Of a DNA stretch of 64,000 nucleotides, positions 44,976 through 55,958 are shown piece after piece. How positions within the stretch are numbered: the stretch's first letter is position 1; each line of letters starts with the position of its first letter. This DNA is from Hysterangium stoloniferum (Eukaryota > Basidiomycota > Agaricomycetes > Hysterangiales > Hysterangiaceae), in the NCBI GenBank assembly GCA_015178975.1, contig WHVD01000087.1, positions 124,001-188,000 of the forward strand, given 5' to 3'. The position numbers and the translations under genes are program-made. The notes beneath the pieces are model-generated. The model was given only the letters and a program-made list of their open reading frames with translations. It was not told the origin of the DNA and made no database searches.

Positions 44976-46510
44976 TGATCAAGTGAAACTTGTAGCTCTC
45001 TTTCTATCCACCACCCCACATCACTGAATATAAACTGGGACTACAGCCCCCGATTATCAAGCTCCCATTCGATATTTGGAAGACAGAACACATTGTGATG
45101 GAGGAGATGCATACAATTCAAGATGTCTGTCAATTTGAATTTATGGTTCAGTTTGGACGGCTGTTGTGCATTCGAATTGGCTACACATTGCTTGTATTGC
45201 TGGCTCATGAATGACAGATTCTGGACACGCTGGGAAGCAGGGGGCTGTACAGTCTGAGGAGGAATAATTTACTTTGCACAATTTAAGCTCATTTGCATGG
45301 ATGACCCTTCTTGGCTTTCCACGCCAGCAGAAATTGCTGTCTTAGCCAGACATTTACTGTTAGACCTCAACCTGAAATGCGGAGCAGCATGCCATATGGC
45401 CACAGAATTGGTAGCTGGCCACATGCATGTGGTGTACTCTTTTCCAGCTCACTGCGAGTATTTGCATGTGTGCTCCATTGGAACCGATCCTGAGTGAGGC
45501 TGCTGTGAGGATCATGGCATCCAGCCACCACTTTGATACAGCAAGCATTCTCTCGAGGCACTTGTCAAATGGTTTCATTACCCACAGCGCACAGGGAAAA
45601 CATATTGGACAACTACTACTGATACTGCAAGGGCAACCCTTGCTGCCTGCAGTGCTCACACTAGGCTAGCAGGAGGGAATCCAAAGAGAAACTGTCTAAG
45701 GAATTCCCCCTGCAAGGTGTGACCCATAAGCACCCAGTAGTCTAAAAATAACTCTACCTAACACAGAACAAGAACCCTTCCATAATGGAATACTAATGCT
45801 ACAGGCCTCTGGAGTTGGTCACATACTTCTCTGAGGTATTAGTGGGAGCAGTTGATATCCACCAGGAGAGGGAACGTGAGGGGAGTAGATAGGAATGCCA
45901 GGCATGAGACTAGAAGTTGGGAAAGGGATGGATGGCAGAACTCAAGGCCAGGAGTTGCACTATGGACTCAGGGGCTTCAATAAGATGAGGAATCATGGTT
46001 TGGAAGAAATGACAGTATTCCCTAGGGTTTGTGACAGAAGGTCCCCTTACAGATACAGGCGTTTGATGCTGCCATTATTCAAAAATCTGTGAGAGATAGA
46101 ATAAAACCTATCCACTTCAGCACTGCTATTCCAGTCATCAATTTCCTTGCCTCGCTATTCCCTGAAAGTTATGAAAAGATGTCTTGTGACATGACACCTG
46201 ATAATACCCATGGTGCAACACTAAAAGAAACCTTCCAAAATGCAGGGGTATACTTTACACACTGGGTACAAGCGGAAGGCTCAAGTATCATCAATGACCA
46301 TGGAGCATGTGTTGGGGTATGGCTATTCAGTGTGATTATTATGAGGACAACATTGACTTCATTATCCCTATTTTATATGATCACAGACAGACCTTGGGTC
46401 GTTTTGTCATGTCTGCTATCTTGATACAGCTCAAGAATCGTGACAAGGTCCAAGCTGCAAATATAAGTGCCAAGGCACTACACTACTTCACACCTGGAAA
46501 TTGAGAGCAA
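44976..46510 (+). pseudogene. Decayed protein with nuclease-like segment, agaricomycete family
   Basis: Pieces in several frames on the plus strand: AEIAVLARHLLLDL; VAGHMHVVYSFPAHCEYL and SEAAVRIMASS (45290-45560); a segment ending LLILQGQPLLPAVL; then AIPVINFLASLFPESYEK, TLKETFQNAGVYFTHWVQAE (46100-46290), and IDFIIPILYDH...MSAILIQLKNRDKV (46340-46470). The last part resembles the D...(E/Q)xK core of PD-(D/E)xK nuclease folds (IDFIIP then LIQLKN). I recall this as part of large proteins of unknown role that are common in agaricomycetes. Numerous stops show it is dead here. Confidence 0.5.
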
Positions 46511-46639
46511 AATTCTCCACCATATATTCAGTAAGTATCCCATATACTGCAGATGTGCAAATAGCATAAAACATTAGCAGTTCAATAACAACAAGCCTTT
46601 CCAGCACAACAACATGCCAATATATACATATATGGCTCA

Positions 46640-49094
46640 ACATCAACATGCCTGGATTGGCTCAATATCAATGTGCCCATATTGGCTCAACATCATCATG
46701 GAAATAGGAGCACACAACCCAGTTAGCGAGAAGAAAAGGTACACTCACATATTGTGCAACTGCAGTAGCGGCAGTATCTCACTTTGTGGGCCAATCCTCT
46801 GCATTGATCCATGAGTTAGTGGAGTGATCCAAAAGATCTTTCTTGCTAAGATGTTGAATCATATGTAAATTTGTAGACCCAGGCTTACCAATCAGACCAA
46901 GGGGGACAGTGCAAAATGCCCCCCAAAAACCATATGAGCATCATTAACTGAAAAAGGACCAGACATCCAACCAAGATGAATTTCCTCCTACAAATGTTAT
47001 GAAATGAAGGTAGGATCCAGGGAGGCAGAAGGTAGATTAGGATGAATAAAGGTAGAAGTAAGGGGTGGGGGGTTACCAATAGCCAAACTGTGAATCATAT
47101 CATAAACAAGTGTGGGGTAACAAGTGGACAAGCCTGCCTCAAGCAGAGCTTTATGCCAAGTGTCCAGCACATACATATGGTGTTGGTAAGAGGTTGTAAG
47201 CAATCAGTTGGGGGGACAATGCTGTGCAGAATGTGTGGTGTCACCACTGAGAGAGCAGGTATGGGAAGGATGTCCCACCCCCCACTGTGCACAGGTGCCC
47301 CAGGCATTGTACATGACACAGAGCTCGAGACCACATCCTTGGCAAAGGAACCAGCCACCTTGCCATTCTGCAAGGATGGGCCAGTCAGGATGAGAGGATC
47401 ATGTGGCACAGCAGAAGCATGTGAAATGCAAGTTGTGTGTCCCACAACAGATGCAGGGACCTGTGGGGGCCATGAAGGTTGTGCATGTTATGACCCATGC
47501 TCAGAATCCCATATGACCTCTGAACCACTGACATTGCCCCTCATTTTTGGATACCCATCAGAGACCAGATTTCCTTTTGAGGCCATCTCCTTATGTCCCA
47601 ATTAGTACACCCCATATGTATGTCCAAATACATTATGCCTTTCATCCTAGTTTATATTCTTCGAGTATCAGAAACCCATACATGTTGTATTCCTGATTAG
47701 TTATGCTCTTGTTCTACTTAGGTACTTTCCTTGTCTCCTCATTAGTACTGTGAGATGCCAGAAATCCATATATATACTGAACTGTAAAGTAGTTACAAGA
47801 CAATCAGAATATCAACTAAGTTACTCTACTAGTTCTTCACTCCTCTCTTAGACCCTAATCTTCCCTCCCTCTCTCTCTGCCCTCAACTGACCCAGGAGTC
47901 CAACAGTTCATCCACTGTTTGGATTCCCAATAGATAAGTTCTCGCATGTTTGAAATCTAAGGACAACTGACAGTAACTTTGTGAAGGCACAGCACACAAG
48001 CTGAAGCCACATCCTTCCATTTGGACTCTGTCAGACTTCTGACCTCACAACATGCAACTTAACAGTGCAGCACCTCCCACAGTGGATCCCCAGGCTGGGT
48101 GGGAAGTCCTTGGTGCACACACTGTCATTCAAAAGACAAAATATAGAACACATCAGAGGGGTCAGGCACAGTAGGCAACACTGAATTCCACTGAATGCAC
48201 AAGGCTTTATCCATTTCAAACCATGCTGAAAACCACAGCACAAAGTCACAATCTGCCTGCATTTTATCACAATGTTTGTATCAACCTTGAGCTGCCTGCC
48301 CTTCACCACAAGTGTCCCAAATAATAGACAACCAATTGGCATAGGCTTGGAAGAAATCCACTGGGGTCAGTGAATCCTCAGGTGGAAAACAGGTGGTATC
48401 AAGGAAGTATTCACCCACTCCATTACCAATAAATCCATTGCAAATATTTTGAAGTCAACATGGACAAAGGAATATATACCTTCTTGAAAGTCATATGTAG
48501 AACCTGGTTCAGGATGGACATTGGATCCAACTCCAACTTGTTGTGTTTGATCTCAGCAAAGTTGTAAATCGGAGGTACTTTCGAATAATCCACTGAACGA
48601 TATTTGCCACTCGTGGAAGATGACGCATTTGCCAAAGTGAGTAGCAGGTCAGGTCCACCCTTGTTGATGGCAGTCAACAAGGGCGCTGTAAGGCCTGCTG
48701 GCAGAGCAGATGTGGAATGGACATCAGCACCGGGCCCTACACCACCTTCATCTGTCATACCCAGGGGACCTGCATCTAGCTTGTCAATAACAGAGTGATC
48801 CGACCCCACACCACTTTCATGAGGGTCCCGGCCCGTCTCCGCACATGTTCTCCCATTTCCCGGGGTAGGTGTAACCATACTTCGCAAAACACCTTCAGAA
48901 GGCACAGCCTCCAACACCTCATCTGCATCGACATCTGACTTCCCTTCAGCCCTCAACGCCACCCAGGCCCTATTTCTGCGACGCTTATCATCGTTTGTTC
49001 TAACCATAGCGTCCCGCATTGCGCTAAAGAGGCTCTCGACAGAATTATTGAAAGTGCCAGCAACCGGTGCCTCTTCAACCGTCGGAGTCAACAA
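46640..49094 (-). pseudogene. DIRS-like reverse-transcriptase element remnant
   Basis: Minus strand, from 49094 downwards. It opens with a long frame (223 codons) with SLFSAMRDAMVR and INKGGPDLLLTLANASS, ending DPMSILNQVLHMTFKKVYIPL (48423-49094). Then come a linker, a Cys/His-like CSLSGDTTHSAQHCP motif (about 47230-47290) and a polymerase-like part (LAIGNPPPLTSTFIHPNLPSA; then MSGPFSVNDAHMVFGGHF, SPLGLIGKPG and MIQHLSKKD down to about 46840). The last motifs are typical of fungal RT-containing elements near the DIRS group. A tyrosine recombinase was not seen. A solo LTR splits it at 47486-48064. The family call is tentative. Confidence 0.5.
47486..48064 (+). mobile_element. Solo LTR, family C, in the DIRS-like remnant
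   Basis: 579 bp, starting TGTTATGACCC and ending GCAACTTAACA, flanked by GTGCA on both sides (47481-47485 and 48065-48069). Internal sequence matches other family C LTRs (AGACAATCAGAATAT, then the shared block at 47981-48014). It lacks the 16-bp array of the 38942 copy. Confidence 0.9.
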
Positions 49095-50778
49095 TCCTAG
49101 GTATCACCGCAGGCAATCCTTGCCCAGTCCATTTACCACGGATGTTCTTAAATCCCATACGAAGGCTTTGCCGAAACACCGGTTCCTGATGCGATCAAAC
49201 GCCAAGTTGCCGAGACGTGTCGCTGTGTTTGGTTTGTTTGTTGTTGGTAAGCATTGTTCGAGGCACTTTGGTCCCGCTTCCCACACCTCTCACAGCTGAC
49301 AGCTGATATGCTGTTTCTCAAGTTAGATGACTGACCCTGTGTTGCTCCCAGCTTCAAGTATGTATTTTTTATTTCATTCTGAAAGTATATATCTGAGATA
49401 GGGTGCTTCCTTAGAGAGTGACTGAAAGCCCATACGGATGTATGGTACGTGTTGTGTGCCCCTGTGGTGCGAGCGGCGCACGCATGCGTTATTAATAGTA
49501 GAGGATAGTCAACATCGTTGATAGCAAAAAGGTTAAGTATTACTAAGCAACTGTAACAATACATAGCCTAATACCTAGTTACCCACAAATATCCATTAAA
49601 GTTTCAATTACCATTTTAACATGTGTCGTCCATGTTGTGTGCTCCGTACATACTGTGGTGTGAGTGACGCGTGCATGGGCTGTCTGTGCATGCTGTAGTT
49701 GCAGAAGATATTATTTCCCGTTGTTGGAGCCTGCGAGCTATAGAAGCTGCGAGACTGCTGTGTTGTCTCAGATGATTGATTCTGAGATTGAAGTAAGTTA
49801 AATGAAGGTCATGTAGCTAGCATTATACAATAGTGGGCTTTGCCCTTATACATTGAGACTCCAAAAATATTTCACACCCATTCAGGTTGTTGAGTGCGGC
49901 AGAAGGACTTTTGCATGTCCAATGGGACTGCAAAACAACAAAGTTATATTTGAATTTTCCAAACTTATTTCATATATTAATACAAGAAATTTTCCATCTT
50001 TACTAAATACTTGCGAAAACACAAGAAATACGAACCTTTGAAAATTTACTCGTATTGATCCGATCAGCAGTCTGGTGAATTTTATTGTAGCGGCAATCAC
50101 TGAAAATTGATCGGCTAAGTCTTCGTATGGGATTTAAGATCACCCATTTACCACCCTTTGTGTCAACTGAGGTAAGTGTTGAGTAGAAGACAAAAACACG
50201 AAAGGGTTTTTGAGTCTAAATACGAAGCTCAGTGAGTGAGTGAATAAAATTTCACTATATATTATAATACCTAAATACGAAGCTATAAGACGTTTCGTAA
50301 GTAATAGAATAAGAGTAGATGATTGCGCATATACCTCAGTGAGTGAGTGAATAAATTTCACTGAGGTATATGGCGAAATATTGCGACTTTTTATTTACTT
50401 TCTAATTGTTTAGGAGTGTTGTTAGGGGAGTAAAAAGCAGGGATTTCGATACTCGAAGTTTCTAATTAATTGCATCATTAAGGAGTAAATTCCCCCTTAT
50501 GGCACCATAGTATATGCGCATATATGCGCATATACTCGTCATCGCGGATTTAATCTCGATTTCGGTTTATGCGAAGACTTGCTATTATTAACAGTAAGGC
50601 TGCGTTTTTTTCGCTTGCATTGATGTTTATAGGCGTTAGTGGACCGATACACACGTTATTATTCATACTCTCTTGCTATTTCGCTGTGAATTGCACCGAA
50701 CCTTGGATCGCTGCCTTATGTAAGCGTCGACGATCTATGTCACTGTCTGCTTACTAATTTTCCAGCGTCGAAACAACA
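49095..50778. other. Intergenic region upstream of the CRN gene
   Basis: No supported gene. A minus-strand frame of 138 codons (49148-49564) has one CxxC pair (CERCGKRD) and nothing else. AAATACGAAGCT occurs twice (about 50217 and 50271), and CTCAGTGAGTGAGTGAATAAA occurs twice, the second time as a hairpin listed separately. Presumed CRN promoter at the right end. Confidence 0.5.
50329..50371. repeat. Hairpin with 14-bp perfect arms
   Basis: ATATACCTCAGTGA (50329-50342) pairs with TCACTGAGGTATAT (50358-50371) across a 15-nt loop. A partial copy, CTCAGTGAGTGAGTGAATAAA followed by TTTCACTATATA, lies about 105 bp upstream near 50229-50264. Confidence 0.8.
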
Positions 50779-53040
50779 ATGGTCCTTATTAACTGTCTCC
50801 TTGTCGGCGACGACAAGCCGTTCCAACACATTTTTCCTGTTCAAGCCTCACCATATGAAACCATTGGACAGCTCCGACAGAAGATATTGGAGAAAAAACC
50901 CAAGTGGCAAAACAGAATCAACGCTGATGAACTGACGCTATACACACCGAAGCAGATGATATCGACTCATTCGAAAGACGTTTTCAATGCTATCTTCACC
51001 CAGTTGAAGCTAGATGTTCTAGAAGAGCGGGATTCTGTTCTTAATGAACTCAACCCGACCTTTACCGTTGATGAATCCGGATTATCCCAACCAGCGAGGC
51101 GCCAGCTGCATGTTCTTGTCGTGGTCCCGGCTGGTGAGCAATATCTTCCATTATCTAGCTTCACAGCCTATGCAACTATTCGCAGAGAGGATTAGCCCCA
51201 GCAACTCATCCAATTCGGGACTTTCCGATATCCTAGCGGGTAGGTTGTCCGTCTTGCGATGATCGAACAATCCCAACCCTTCCCTTATAGTAGAACCCGC
51301 GGCCAAACGACTGTGCGTGGAGGGGTCTGTGATGTCTCATGGGCCCATAGAGCACGTAAGCAGTTGATAAATTCTGGTCCAAGATGTGATGCTGAACCTC
51401 GACCAGATTCACTCAAAAGTACCGCCAATGATGTTAGACTACTATCGCCGATTCTGGGGAAGTCCCTTACATCCAGCACTCACACCTCTCCCAGACCAAG
51501 CTAATACCACAAATCCTGAATCCGAAGAGCAAGAATCAAATGACGAAGTCCTCCCAGGTGAACCTTTCCTCACGGATGTCAGCCTACCGATGCTTGTTCG
51601 TGCTGAGTATATTCGAGTTCTTGATGCGGTCAAGGCAGCGCATCAGAAGTCCCACAACACTTTACTTGCAGTGGTTACTGGCCAACCAGGCATTGGTGTG
51701 ATAAAATTACCCAGTTTGCGGTTTTGTTAATCATTGTATAGGAAAAACTTCTTGGATTAACTACGCAATACGCTATTGTCTTGGAGAAAGGCAGCCTGTT
51801 GTCTGGTACCAAGTCAATAAATGCTATTTCTTTTCCGAGTCGGGTGTGGACGTCATTGATCCCATGCTCCACCAGAGCGGTGGGAAACACACGTGGTGCC
51901 TTGTGGATTCGCTGGATGCCCCTCAAACGCTTCCCCATTCTATCTGCTCTGTATCCAGAGAACTTTTTCCGGTTTATGTAGCCTCTCCAAAACGGTCACG
52001 CTGGTCCAAGCTCCCCCAGTCAGGAAGAATTCCCCAGGTGATCGTCATGAATCCGTGGACCTTGGGTGAGTTGGAAAAAGCGTAAGTGGTGAATTTAAAC
52101 TTTAATGCGTCGCGTGAAAACTTGTTTCAGGGCGCAACTTTACCCCGATCGAAAGCTTGAAGATATTCGTGAACGGTATCATAAGGCGGGTCCGAGTGCA
52201 CAGCTCTGCTTGGCATTTGACCCCGTGGCTATTCAAGACTTTTACGATTCTCGGGCTCTACTCATCGACAATACGACAACAGCAGAAGCCCTTGGGAAGC
52301 TCGTCCAGGAAAGCCGTGCTTTACTCATGGACCAATTTTCTCACCAAATTTGCGTTATTCGTCGTTCTCACCACAACATAATGCACTCGTACACTGTTGC
52401 CCCTGTTACAGACACTGTACGCCAACAACTTGTTATTCAAATCTGGACATTCGAACAAAATGATGTCCTCAAAATGTTACAGCATCTTACTCGGGTGCCT
52501 AACAATGGCGCATTAAGAGGCCCTTTCTTCGAAGCGTACTTCCAAAGACAATTCGCCCAAGGCATCAACATTGATGCCAAACCTATGTTTCGCGGTCACT
52601 CAAAGAATTCTACATTTGGCAATTCCTCTACCTTTCAGGAGGCCCGCCACAATGCCTCACTTGACACATCTTCCGACTTCTCTCTGCGTGTCACTCCGGC
52701 GGGTACTATTAAATACGATTATACGGAGCAGCTCACGATCAAGGAGGCTTGGTACTATATTCCACGTTCCGCTAATGAAGCAGCGATCGATTCGCTCATG
52801 CTCCACGATGGCTATCTGTATCTATTCCAGTTTACCACCGGCAAAACGCATAACATTAAATCGGGTCTCCAGAATGTTCTCAATGGATTTACAGGACTCC
52901 CACACCGGAAAGATTGGCGATTTATCTTCATCGTCCCTGACGATCTCACGTCCTTCAGCTGCCCGCACTCTAACAAGGGCTTTCTGCTAGATCATATCCC
53001 ATTCACAGCGCAAGTTGCTGTGCGTCAAAATCAATTTTAA
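50779..53040 (+). CDS. Crinkler (CRN) family protein: ubiquitin-like header, P-loop NTPase, REase-like C-terminus
   Basis: Six exons: 50779-51133, 51186-51239, 51291-51355, 51407-51695, 51742-52081 and 52131-53040. Introns are 46-52 nt GT...AG and all phases agree, giving 670 residues without a break. The N-terminus (MVLINCLLVGDDKPFQHIF, later LNELNPTFTVDES, LHVLVVVPA) is the CRN header, a ubiquitin-like fold. The middle has a Walker A motif, VVTGQPGIGKTSW, formed across intron 4, then VIDPMLH, TWCLVDSLDA (Walker B-like) and VIVMNPWTLGELEKA. The C-terminal part has EAAIDSLM...YLFQFTTGKTHNIKSGL...WRFIFIVPD, resembling a restriction-endonuclease fold (D...QxT). CRN proteins are known from oomycetes and fungi as proposed secreted or intracellular effectors. 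No signal peptide is visible. Target and activity cannot be read from sequence. Confidence 0.88.
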
Positions 53041-53745
53041 ACTTCAACCGTTCCCTCAATCTCATCCGACTCCCGATTGTGGCATGCTCTATGGACACTT
53101 ACATTTTCTACTATTTTCTGTTCATTTGAGAAATTTACCTGCTCCGAGTTTTCGATTTTCTTTGGCTGTTGCATAGTGGTTCATCTTAAATAACACGGTA
53201 CGAACCCTATTACCATATTTAGAGAGACAAGAATACATGCAGGTCGAAATAACTCAGGAACCATGTGGCTCACATTATCTATGGTACTTTTGTTTTGTAT
53301 CTTCCTTTATTCCTTGGTGTCACGATTTAGCTGCCATGCCTCTTAGGAGGTGTCCTGCGTTGGATATGGGTAATTGGGGTTATGGACCTGTGATGGTGTG
53401 GTGAATTAAAAGACTGCTTGGAGGTTTCCACGTAATGAGCACTTACTGGCTTGAAGAAAGCAGGATATGAATGTACAACACCGTGAAGAAACGAGAAGCT
53501 CTCCAAGATCAAATAGAATGCGTGGTCGCAGTTAATCATCATATGATTGTCACATGATACTCAGCACCAGAAATTACGCCGGATGTGTGTATCCAGAACC
53601 ATCGCCACGGGTACGAGATATAATCATTTCTCTTGCATAACACCGGCACATCACATCTAAAACAGGTGTTAGTAAAGTAATATTGTTCTTTATTGAACTC
53701 CCTCTGTAGTCAGATTATAAGTTGGATAAAGCTACACAGTTTGAG
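53041..53745. other. 3' flank of the CRN gene, no supported gene
   Basis: Stops in all frames and no domain-like peptide. A minus-strand frame of 71 codons (53327-53542) has no recognisable feature. Confidence 0.6.
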
Positions 53746-54208
53746 TCAATTTAAGAGCTCATTCAGCCACTTTTTATCATCGCCGCGTGCTCTGCAGCTT
53801 TTCGTTGATGCCATGCAATATTGGTAAGCGCGAGTCATGGCTAGAATCACATCCGATTTATGAACGACAATCACTTCAAATAAAATACTACTGGAAGGTC
53901 GCAAAGACAGCCCTGCCACCGTTATTCTCATATCAGTACTTGGGTTGAAGCACAGAACACTGGGGCATTTCTCCCTCGCCATGTTCGCCGAACAAACGCT
54001 TGAACGAGCATTGTTAGGATGGCGGTTTACTGTTTTCTAATGCTATGAATGCATTGTCCAATGGCAAATACAGGTAATACCGCAGCGGTTGGTCAAGCAT
54101 CAAATCATCAACAAAACTGCACAAATCCAAAATCTTGTCATAAAAATCTTCTCCCAAATTCCTTATAAATGTCAACCATCCCATTGGGGAGGTCAGCTGG
54201 TGGGCCAT
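53746..54208 (-). CDS. Possible small hypothetical gene, two segments
   Basis: Two neighbouring minus-strand frames have protein-like composition. 54208-54014 reads MAHQLTSPMGWLTFIRNLG and later LCSFVDDLMLDQPLRYYLYL. 53982-53746 reads MAREKCPSVLCFNPSTDMRI and later VIVVHKSDVILAMTRAYQYC. They could be exons of one gene, but I could not find a clean splice pair joining them. No family is recognised. It may be nothing. Confidence 0.2.
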
Positions 54209-55958
54209 GTCAGTCGCGTCCGTCTTTGAAACATCACGTTGTTAAAACAGGGTAAAGGCGCCACGCCGCATCCATTCCTCCACACGTTTACGGGAAATGA
54301 TAGATATGGAGAAGAAGCTGGTTTGTTAACGTCGCCGTGGAATGCTTAAAAAAACGTAGGAAACAATTGCAACTACAATCAAATTTTCAATAGCCTTGCC
54401 CATGTACGGTAAGACTAAGCAAGTTTCGTGGTAAAAGGTGATATATAAATAAAGCAGACTATTCACCTCGCGTTGTTCCGCTCCCCGCTAGTGTGTTCCT
54501 AGCCGTAATATGTGTGGTCGATCATTCAAAGGGGATCTGAATCGGGAGTACGATCAGCCTGCTTCAACATTCTTCAAGAAACATCCATTCATCTACGACA
54601 TACCCCTGATTATTGTCCCATCCTTGCCTGGAAGCAGTCTGTTCTACCTCCGGTTCAGGCGTTCCTATCGATGAGAGTTAGCTTAGATCGAAAGGACTTT
54701 AGCACAATTATTCACCTCCCAGTGTGAAGGCATAGGTCAATTTAACTCGTGTTATCGTGGGGGACACGAAGAAATAAAGCCACGAATTATTCAAGTAAGA
54801 AAGATTCCGTCAACTCGTGGGAGGCCACGGAATCAAGTAATGGTGTGGATGTCCATTTTCGTCTCTTGTGGCTGGTATCCTGTTGAATGTTTCTAATATT
54901 CCTGGTACTGTTCTTAAGTGTAGGTGACTAAGACTAGGATATATGCTAGATTTCGGCGTTAGCGAGTTGGTAGGAGTCATTGATATGTGAACATGGCTCC
55001 TGTTAGAATATATTATAGCTATGGAGCCACAAGGTGCCGCAGATTTAATTACCCCGATTTGACCTTTAGCTCACTACATCTGGCACCTGCTCTGAGTAGA
55101 TAGCGAGTAGTGTAATCCTGGCCGTCTTACCACAGGCATACATTACTGATTGACTCCACATGGTCTCACCCAACCCTCCTTTTGCTCCATCTGATCTGAT
55201 CGTCTCTGATGTCGGCTGAGCCGCTCGTCTGTTCCCCTACCTTACGGCATGTTGAAGGTATATTAATTCTCGATAAACATAGTAGTTACGAAAGTATCTT
55301 CGATTTTTGTATCTTAAGAGGCACTACTACTCAACAGAGAAACCTAGGCCTGTCTGCATTGACTGATTGAGGTCAATTAATGACCTTACACTTTTTTTTT
55401 GACATTGACTAAGGACAAGCTGTCCACCATATCTCATTTACCGTCCATACCGAAGCCACTACTTACTTGCTCAGAAATGAGAAGGAGACACCAACTTGGA
55501 TTATCTCCCCTCTTCATAAATCCCTTCACTGACACTGCAACCACATCGTGCTCTACCTCACCAACCGGGTTGGGGCCCTCTAAAACCGAAACCGACACTG
55601 ACACTGAATACATAATACTTCAAATGCACCCCATAAACCTCAAGGTCTCACCCCTAACACAAACCAAAGAGAGAGGGATGCCACAACATGAACCAAGCCA
55701 ACCTATAGCTGAAGTCAAAGTTGGATTTCTTGGAATCGCCTTTCTGGCCACGATTATATATCAGTTATAAATACATGCTAATATGTTTGTGTGCAAACCA
55801 CGTGTACATCGGGCAATCGTTCTTTGAAAAAAAAAAAAAAGTTTTAGAGAAGGAAAGAAGGAAAACGTTAGTCAATAAAGCGTGAGAACTTGTGACTTGA
55901 GTCACACAAAGTGAGTCAAAAACTTTGTCTTGCCTTTTGTTCCCGTGCGTGTTGCAGC
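54209..55958. other. Intergenic, no supported gene
   Basis: About 1.75 kb. It includes a short Met-Cys-Gly-Arg frame at 54511, considered and rejected as an SRAP protein, and a purine run near 55828-55865. The promoter of the mitochondrial carrier should lie at its right end. Confidence 0.55.

Noticed and set aside
47042..47605. 187-codon plus-strand frame
   Set aside because: It is antisense to the DIRS-like remnant and crosses into a solo LTR with a clear TSD.
50569..50757. Hydrophobic 62-codon frame just upstream of the CRN start, possible signal peptide exon
   Set aside because: It ends at a stop before the CRN Met, no splice pair joins it in frame, and the CRN header normally begins at its own Met.
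54511..54681. MCGR-starting frame, as in SRAP-domain proteins
   Set aside because: Only the first four residues fit; no SRAP core motif (asparagine, glutamate or histidine regions) can be found in any frame or plausible splice product.
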